A DNA stretch of 10,086 nt from Verrucomicrobiota bacterium. GTDB lineage: Bacteria > Verrucomicrobiota > Verrucomicrobiia > Limisphaerales > UBA8199. The stretch covers positions 1-10,086 of the forward strand of contig JAPLUA010000616.1 of assembly GCA_026397855.1 (NCBI GenBank). The letters run 5' to 3'. Under the pieces are notes generated by a model. The model was not told the DNA's origin. It made no database searches and saw only the letters and a program-made list of their open reading frames with translations. This document shows positions 5,591-10,086 of this stretch, piece after piece (position 1 is the stretch's first letter; the number at the start of each line of letters is the position of its first letter). Both the position numbers and the translations under genes were made by a program.

Positions 5591-7875
5591 TCGTGGAAAG
5601 GTTTTTGCGACTGGTAGAGTTTCACGCGCTCCGCCAGTTGGACGGCGAGGTTGGTCTGGCCCGCAGCCCTCGCCTGCCGCACGGCGTCCTCCGCCGTCCG
5701 CACCGCATCGGCAAACCGCCCCGCCTCGGCGTAGGCCGCCGCGAGCGTGTCCAGGACCAGTCCGTTGGTGTGGCCGCTCAGATCCGCCGCGCGGACTGCA
5801 AGCTGAACCGCTTCAGGGCCATTGCGGCTCGGCGCGTCCGTGCTGGTGGCGCGGATGCGCGCCAGCAGGTCCATGGCTTCCAGTGAATCCGGGTTGGACT
5901 GCAGGACTGCGGCGAAATGGGCTGCCGCCTCCGGGCCGCGGCGTTGGTAATAGAGCGCCTTGCCCAGGTTGCCCCGCGCATCGGCATAGTCCGGGTTGAT
6001 CCGCAAGGCGGCTCCGAATTCCGTCGCGGCCTCATCGAGCCTGCCGAAGGCCATGTAAGCGGTGCCCAGGTTGTTGTGCGCCTCGGCGTAGTCCGGTTTC
6101 AGCCGGACCGCCCGGAGAAACAGGTCGGCTGCATCACGCCACCGGTTTTGTGCGGCGAGGATGCCCCCGAGGTCATTGCAGGCCTCGGGAAAGTCCGGCT
6201 GCAGGTCCAGCGCCGCCTGGTAATGGACCCCAGCCTCATCCGCGCGGCCCTGCCGATCCAGCAGGCCTCCCAGGAGGTAGTGGGTGACTGGAAGGCTCGG
6301 ATTGATCCTCAGCGCGGCAAGGAAATGCTCCCCGGCTTCGGCGGGGCGCCCCTGCTGGCCGAGGATGAGGCCCAGGTTGTTGTGGGCCCTGGCGAAATCG
6401 GGGTGGAGCTTCAGCGCGGCGACGTAATGCGCGAGCGCCTCCTCGTTCCTGCCCCTGGCCTGCAGCAGGCTGCCTAGCTGATGATGGGCTATCCATGCGG
6501 CCGGATTTTGCGCCAGGGTTGGTGCCCATTGCGCTTCCTCGTCCTCATAGCGAAGGCTCTGGCGCCAGGTGAGCCCTGAAAGGATCAGCACCAGGGCCGC
6601 GGCAGCAGGAACCTTGAGCCGCAAACCGATGCCATCCTTGAAGCTGGAGCTGAACCATCCCGCCGCCAGCGCAATGGGGCCGATGATCGCAAAATACTGC
6701 CAGTGGTCGGCGACCCGGGAGTAGATCATGAACCCGATGTTTGCGAAGCCCAGCACCGGGAGCAGCATGGCGACATAATAAAACAGGCAGAAGAGACACG
6801 GCCGGCCCCAGGATCGGCGAAAGCGCCACAAGAAGAAGAACGCAGCCAGGAGCAGTGCGCCGGGAAGATAGGAAAGGGGGTTGGAAGGATTGATCTGCCA
6901 GCGCGGATAAACGGTGATCAGGCTCAAGGGCAAGGCCGCCTTGTAAAGATAAAACCAAACGGCCCACCCGGCCCCCGCCAGCCGGCACCAGAAGCTGTCC
7001 GCTCGCGCGGCGTCCACGGGGATCACCCTGAGGTGCTCAAACCAGACCGTCAGGATTCCCAGAAGGAGCGCGGCGCCAAAGAACGGCGCCGCGCGCCATA
7101 AATCAGCGGTGGTGACCCGGCCCCGACGCCACCAGGCCAGGCCCAGCAACACCAGCGGCATCGGCGCCACCGCCGTCTTGCTCAGGAGCGCCAGGATGAA
7201 AGCGACCACCGAGAGCCAGTAGGGGAGGCGTGATGCGGGATGCGTGGTGCGAGATGAAGCGGCTTCGGCGGAAGGATCGTCGGAGCGGAGATACAGCAGC
7301 AGGGACAGGAGGTAGAAGACCATGCACAGGGCGTTCTTGCGCTGCGAGATCCATGCCACGGTTTCCACGTTCACCGGGTGCACTGCGAAGACCGCCGCCG
7401 CCAGCCAGGCACCCGGGGTGCCGAGCCTCCGCAATACTCGCCAGGTGAGCAGCGAGCTTGCCGCGTGGAGCAGGAGGTTCACCCAATGATAGCCCGCCGG
7501 GTTGGCTCCCCAAAGCGCGTAGTCCAGGCGCAGGGAGGTGAAGACGAGCGGGTAATACTGGGGCGCCTCCGACGAGAACCAGATCTTCCTCATAACATGT
7601 GCGATGGGATCGCTTGCGTCGCCAATCTCATCGACTGGTGGCTTGGCTGAAACAACAAAGGGATCGTAACTACCGTGGTAGCCGCCTTCGACCTTAACGA
7701 TTCCATCTTTGCCAGTTGCAGCGCGCGCAGTACGAACGGCATACATGGTCGACTCAGTTCCGCTATTGGTGAAGCGAACTTGATCGATGACAAATCGGCG
7801 ACAGATGCGCTCGGCGGCGTCGAGGTAAGCGTGGCGGGGCTGAAAGGTGTTGACGGTCCCTGTGACGGCCCGCAC
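5587..7875 (-). CDS. Chimeric ORF: HemL-like aminotransferase fragment fused to an N-terminally truncated TMTC-like membrane/TPR protein
   Basis: 762 residues from a GTG at 7875; this start is only the first available one. Residues 1-95 are aminotransferase-like (see the separate entry) and have no place in this family. From about R96 the sequence is TMTC-like: IWFSSEAPQYYPLVFTS (98-114), NPAGYHWVNLLLH (125-137), HPVNVETVAWISQRKN (166-181), LLSKTAVAPMPLV (230-242), YSRVADHWQYF (385-395), with about nine membrane segments. Six tandem TPRs follow (about 460-662), then a degenerate stretch with SRNGPEAV, a further TPR-like unit (707-735) and a tail AAGQTNLAVQLAERVKLYQ that parallels the downstream paralogue. 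The first membrane helix and the acidic loop motif (YDD in the paralogue) are absent. ATG 7593 at the junction is an alternative start that would yield a truncated protein without the foreign part. The stop overlaps the next start (ATGA), so the two genes form an operon. Function is doubtful if the chimera is real. Confidence 0.75.
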   Translation of the reverse strand: MRAVTGTVNTFQPRHAYLDAAERICRRFVIDQVRFTNSGTESTMYAVRTARAATGKDGIVKVEGGYHGSYDPFVVSAKPPVDEIGDASDPIAHVMRKIWFSSEAPQYYPLVFTSLRLDYALWGANPAGYHWVNLLLHAASSLLTWRVLRRLGTPGAWLAAAVFAVHPVNVETVAWISQRKNALCMVFYLLSLLLYLRSDDPSAEAASSRTTHPASRLPYWLSVVAFILALLSKTAVAPMPLVLLGLAWWRRGRVTTADLWRAAPFFGAALLLGILTVWFEHLRVIPVDAARADSFWCRLAGAGWAVWFYLYKAALPLSLITVYPRWQINPSNPLSYLPGALLLAAFFFLWRFRRSWGRPCLFCLFYYVAMLLPVLGFANIGFMIYSRVADHWQYFAIIGPIALAAGWFSSSFKDGIGLRLKVPAAAALVLILSGLTWRQSLRYEDEEAQWAPTLAQNPAAWIAHHQLGSLLQARGRNEEALAHYVAALKLHPDFARAHNNLGLILGQQGRPAEAGEHFLAALRINPSLPVTHYLLGGLLDRQGRADEAGVHYQAALDLQPDFPEACNDLGGILAAQNRWRDAADLFLRAVRLKPDYAEAHNNLGTAYMAFGRLDEAATEFGAALRINPDYADARGNLGKALYYQRRGPEAAAHFAAVLQSNPDSLEAMDLLARIRATSTDAPSRNGPEAVQLAVRAADLSGHTNGLVLDTLAAAYAEAGRFADAVRTAEDAVRQARAAGQTNLAVQLAERVKLYQSQKPFHE
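7230..7257. repeat. Degenerate GTGATGC heptamer repeats in the second TMTC-like gene
   Basis: On the plus strand GTGATGC (7230-7236), GGGATGC (7237-7243), GTGGTGC (7244-7250) and GAGATGA (7251-7257) form four 7-bp units, the last three diverged. In the gene's direction they encode SSRTTHPASR (residues about 207-216), a decayed form of the HHASRIT block in the downstream paralogue. They lie at the equivalent place, between a membrane segment ending LLLYLRS and the next one leading to LLSK. Confidence 0.7.
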
Positions 7876-7880
7876 ATTTG
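7591..7880 (-). pseudogene. Internal fragment of a HemL-like class III (PLP-dependent) aminotransferase
   Basis: In the minus-strand frame this piece encodes AAERICRRF, then DQVRFTNSGTESTMYAVRTA (residues 31-50) and GYHGSYDPFVVSAKPP (65-80). These match the region of glutamate-1-semialdehyde aminomutase-like enzymes that binds the PLP phosphate (NSGTE) and stacks on the cofactor (YHGSYD). Roughly 95 of an expected 430 or so residues are present. The N-terminus, the PLP lysine and the whole C-terminal half are missing, so it cannot be an active enzyme. A hand count gives about 56% GC over 7591-7890, lower than neighbouring genes. The left edge lies close to 7590, where TMTC-like homology begins without a gap. 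The right edge lies near 7880, where the divergent gene begins. It could equally be a horizontally acquired remnant or an assembly-made insert. Confidence 0.8.
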
Positions 7881-7886
7881 TTGGCG

Positions 7887-9995
7887 ATGATACAGGCAGC
7901 GGCGGCCCTCCGGGCTCGTTACAGGCAGCACAAACGGGCGTGGATTCTTGCTTACGGCGTCGTGCCTTTCCTCGTCGGGTTCTGGGTCATCGCCAGCGTG
8001 TTTAACCGGGACGGGGTGTTTCCCCTGGATATGGGCGATGAGCCCGCCGAGACCTTCATCCAGGTCCCGATGGCCCTGTCGCAGCTGGCGCAGGGGCATA
8101 TTCTCAAGATCAATCTCTTCAACAACTTCGGCACCCCCATCCTCGGTGAGCCTGTTGTTTACCCCTGGGCGCTGCACGCGTGGACCTACGCCCTGTTCCG
8201 GCCCATGGTTGCCATGCTCGTGAACAAGTTCCTGCTCGCCGCGCTGACCATGGCAGTCCTGACACTCTTCTTCCGGCGCTACTTCTCCTTGCTGATCTCC
8301 TCGCTGTGCGCCTTCCTGGCCTTTTCAGGGCCGCAGTTCTTCTACTTCTTCCAAAACCACCCCCACCAGGGGGCGCTGTTCTACTACGGTTGCGTCCTGA
8401 TTGCGGTGCGCCGATTCCTCGACTGTCCGGGTCGCGCCCGGGCATTCTGGGTGTATGCCACATCCCTTGTTGCGCTGCTCAGCGTCGGGATCAACGGCAG
8501 CCTGCTGGGGACCGGTTTCCTATTCGCCTACGCGGCGCTGATGGCCGGACGCCGCTGGAGGTTGGCGGGTTGGGTGGCGGCCCTTTGGGGAGCGGCCTTC
8601 ATCTGCGTCTCTCCGCATTACCGCGAGTTCTTCCGGCTGGCGGCGGAAAGCGCCCGGAAGGATCTGAACTACCAGGAGCTGGCCTTCACCCCGGGCCTTG
8701 TCCTGCTCAAGCAGCTCCTGCTGGCGGACCGACAGTCTTCTGCCGTGGCCATCTTTTACTCGTGGCCGGTGCTCGTCCTGATCCTGGCGGGCCTGGCCTT
8801 CGCCGGGCTGACCGTCCGCAGGGCGGCCGCTTCAGCTCGCGCGGGCCATGCGCAAACGCCCGGGCCGGCAACGGCTGCGAGCGTGCCGCGCTTTCCCGAG
8901 CTCTGCCGGCTGGGCGTCTTGCTCGGGCTGCTCCCTTGCCTGGCGATCCTGCTGCTGCGGCTTTTCCCCGGCGTGGCTCAATCGCTTCCGCTGGTCCGGG
9001 CCACCAACATCACCCGGGTGCTTTGGTTTTCGGACCTGTTTCTAATGCTGTCGGCCGGCCTGGCCGTGCATTGCCTGGGACAAATCCTGCCTGGATCCGG
9101 CCGCGGCTGGCGGGCGGCCTGGCTGGCCCTGCTGGCCCTGGCCCTTGTGCCGCGTTTTCTGGTCTTTGACCGACAGACGCGCTGCTACTACATGAACGAG
9201 GAGGTTGCGAAGTTCCAGCCGCAGGAATTCGTCCAGCGGATGAAGCCCTTCACGCGGCTGGCGGCTTTGACCGACCCGGTGCCCTACAGCGCCGACACCA
9301 AGGCCAACGCCCACCAGTTGCTGGGCAGCGCCGGGCGTTCGATCATCCTGAACAAGGCCTTCCGTGATTACCTCGAACGGGCCGGGCTCATCGGCAGGGG
9401 CTACTATGGAATGACCTATTTCTTTAAGCCCGCCGCCCCCGAGGTGCTCGCCCCTTTCGGCATCCGCTACGTCCTGCGATACTGCGACAGGCCCGATGAC
9501 GCGCTCAACGAACAGTTCCTGAAATCCGGATGGCGGAACATGGGCTCGCACGAGTTCGAGGCGGGGGCAAACAGATTCCACATCGTCCTGTTCGGCAGCC
9601 CCTACGATGTGACACCGTTTTATCTCATGTGCGGATCGGATCCGGCCTTCCTCCAGGACTACCGGATCGAGGGCAACGAGATTCGCGTGGAGCTGCCGGC
9701 CGGAAGTTCCCCCTGCGTGGCGGTGGCCACTTTCCTGGCGCTGCCCGGGTGGAAAGCGTTCATCAACGATGCCCCGGCAACCATCGAGCGCGGCGAGGAC
9801 CAATTCATCCGGGTTGCCGTGCCGCCCCTGGCCGCGCAGGCCCCGCCCACGGGGGCCGCCAACCGGGGCCGCACCCTGCTCCTGCGCTATGAACCCTATA
9901 GCGACGCTTTTCTGGCCGGGCTGTTTGTCCTGTCGCTGCTGGCTGCAGGCGGCCTGAGCTGGCTCGCCGGCAGGCACCCGAAAACCGGAATCTGA
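7887..9995 (+). CDS. YfhO-like polytopic membrane protein (probable GT-C-type glycosyltransferase)
   Basis: 702 residues from ATG 7887; a TTG at 7878 is a possible earlier start. Neither has a clear ribosome-binding site, and the upstream DNA belongs to the aminotransferase fragment, so the native N-terminus may be lost. About eleven to thirteen hydrophobic segments occupy residues 18-425. A first loop carries PLDMGDEPAE (46-55), with acidic residues where GT-C enzymes have catalytic ones, and FNNFGTPILGEPVVYPW (78-94) resembles the YfhO-family pattern. A soluble domain of about 240 residues follows, with LPGWKAFINDAP (619-630) and LLLRYEPYSDAFLAG (664-678), the usual YfhO-type ending, and a final membrane helix (about 674-695). 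Known: some YfhO-family members help glycosylate lipoteichoic acid in Firmicutes. Here only a general role in lipid-linked sugar transfer can be inferred. It is divergent from the TMTC-like pair. Confidence 0.75.
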   Translation: MIQAAAALRARYRQHKRAWILAYGVVPFLVGFWVIASVFNRDGVFPLDMGDEPAETFIQVPMALSQLAQGHILKINLFNNFGTPILGEPVVYPWALHAWTYALFRPMVAMLVNKFLLAALTMAVLTLFFRRYFSLLISSLCAFLAFSGPQFFYFFQNHPHQGALFYYGCVLIAVRRFLDCPGRARAFWVYATSLVALLSVGINGSLLGTGFLFAYAALMAGRRWRLAGWVAALWGAAFICVSPHYREFFRLAAESARKDLNYQELAFTPGLVLLKQLLLADRQSSAVAIFYSWPVLVLILAGLAFAGLTVRRAAASARAGHAQTPGPATAASVPRFPELCRLGVLLGLLPCLAILLLRLFPGVAQSLPLVRATNITRVLWFSDLFLMLSAGLAVHCLGQILPGSGRGWRAAWLALLALALVPRFLVFDRQTRCYYMNEEVAKFQPQEFVQRMKPFTRLAALTDPVPYSADTKANAHQLLGSAGRSIILNKAFRDYLERAGLIGRGYYGMTYFFKPAAPEVLAPFGIRYVLRYCDRPDDALNEQFLKSGWRNMGSHEFEAGANRFHIVLFGSPYDVTPFYLMCGSDPAFLQDYRIEGNEIRVELPAGSSPCVAVATFLALPGWKAFINDAPATIERGEDQFIRVAVPPLAAQAPPTGAANRGRTLLLRYEPYSDAFLAGLFVLSLLAAGGLSWLAGRHPKTGI

Positions 9996-10018
9996 AACGG
10001 GCGCAACTCACGTTATCG

Positions 10019-10086
10019 GAGCGCGGACATTCTTGTCCGCCTGGAGCTTGCCAACGCGGCCGAGGCGGACAAGAATGTCCGCGCTC
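10019..10086. repeat. Perfect 24-bp inverted repeat with nested palindromes (REP-like element, possible terminator)
   Basis: Bases 10019-10042 are the exact reverse complement of 10063-10086, with a 20-nt spacer. Inside each arm GCGGACA and TGTCCGC flank a 4-base centre (TTCT left, AGAA right), so each arm can fold by itself and both can pair together. The element lies 23 nt after the stop codon of the YfhO-like gene and reaches the window edge, so it may continue. The position allows a role in transcription termination or mRNA stability, but there is no T-tract. I associate this palindrome with dispersed repeats in Verrucomicrobiota genomes; that is recall, not a search. Confidence 0.85.

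Noticed and set aside
7591..7880. A functional hemL gene
   Set aside because: Only about 95 residues from the middle of the family are present, without the PLP lysine or either terminus.
9042..9977. Minus-strand open frame of 311 codons opposite the YfhO-like gene
   Set aside because: The opposite strand has membrane segments and YfhO-like motifs. This frame is a codon-bias shadow with no family features.

Overview
The window is high-GC DNA (about two thirds G+C by eye) from a bacterium that is most likely a member of the Verrucomicrobiota, in the Pedosphaera/Limisphaera direction. This is an inference from three things: large membrane proteins with C-terminal TPR arrays of a kind common in that phylum, a GH88-type sugar hydrolase, and dispersed short-repeat families (GTGATGC/GTGGAGA heptamers, CCGAAAT-type repeats and a nested GCGGACATTCTTGTCCGC palindrome) that I associate with those genomes. 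No rRNA, tRNA, CRISPR array or complete mobile element is visible.

Layout. (1) 2-640, plus strand: the C-terminal third of a GH88-like unsaturated glucuronyl hydrolase, cut by the window edge. (2) 691-2148, plus: purH, the bifunctional enzyme of the last two purine-biosynthesis steps, with an apparent in-frame loss of about 30 residues just before its C-terminus. (3) 2149-2244: a convergent intergenic region holding a hairpin built from heptamer repeats. (4) 2245-2967, minus: an orphan NarL/FixJ-type response regulator. (5) 3089-5590 and 5587-7875, minus: two tandem, ATGA-overlapping genes for TMTC-like (GT-C fold) membrane proteins with long C-terminal TPR arrays. Both carry repeat-derived sequence in the same loop between membrane segments. 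(6) About 7591-7880: an internal fragment of a HemL-like class III aminotransferase, fused in frame to the front of the upstream TMTC-like gene and replacing its first membrane helix and probable catalytic acidic motif. (7) 7887-9995, plus: a divergent YfhO-like multi-pass membrane protein. (8) 10019-10086: a perfect 24-bp inverted repeat with a second palindrome nested in each arm.

The TMTC-like pair and the YfhO-like protein form a neighbourhood of polytopic GT-C-type proteins that probably act on lipid-linked sugars or glycosylate proteins or envelope polymers. No substrate can be read from the sequence. The response regulator lies 121 nt downstream of the TPR genes on the same strand and could be co-transcribed or have its own promoter. 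GH88 and purH have no evident functional link to this cluster.

The two most notable anomalies are the aminotransferase/TMTC chimera and the purH deletion. Both could be real rearrangements or metagenome assembly artefacts, and both need read-level checks. I see no clear evidence for a wholly new biological system. The most interesting genuine signal is the recurrence of short repeats at one permissive loop of two paralogues.
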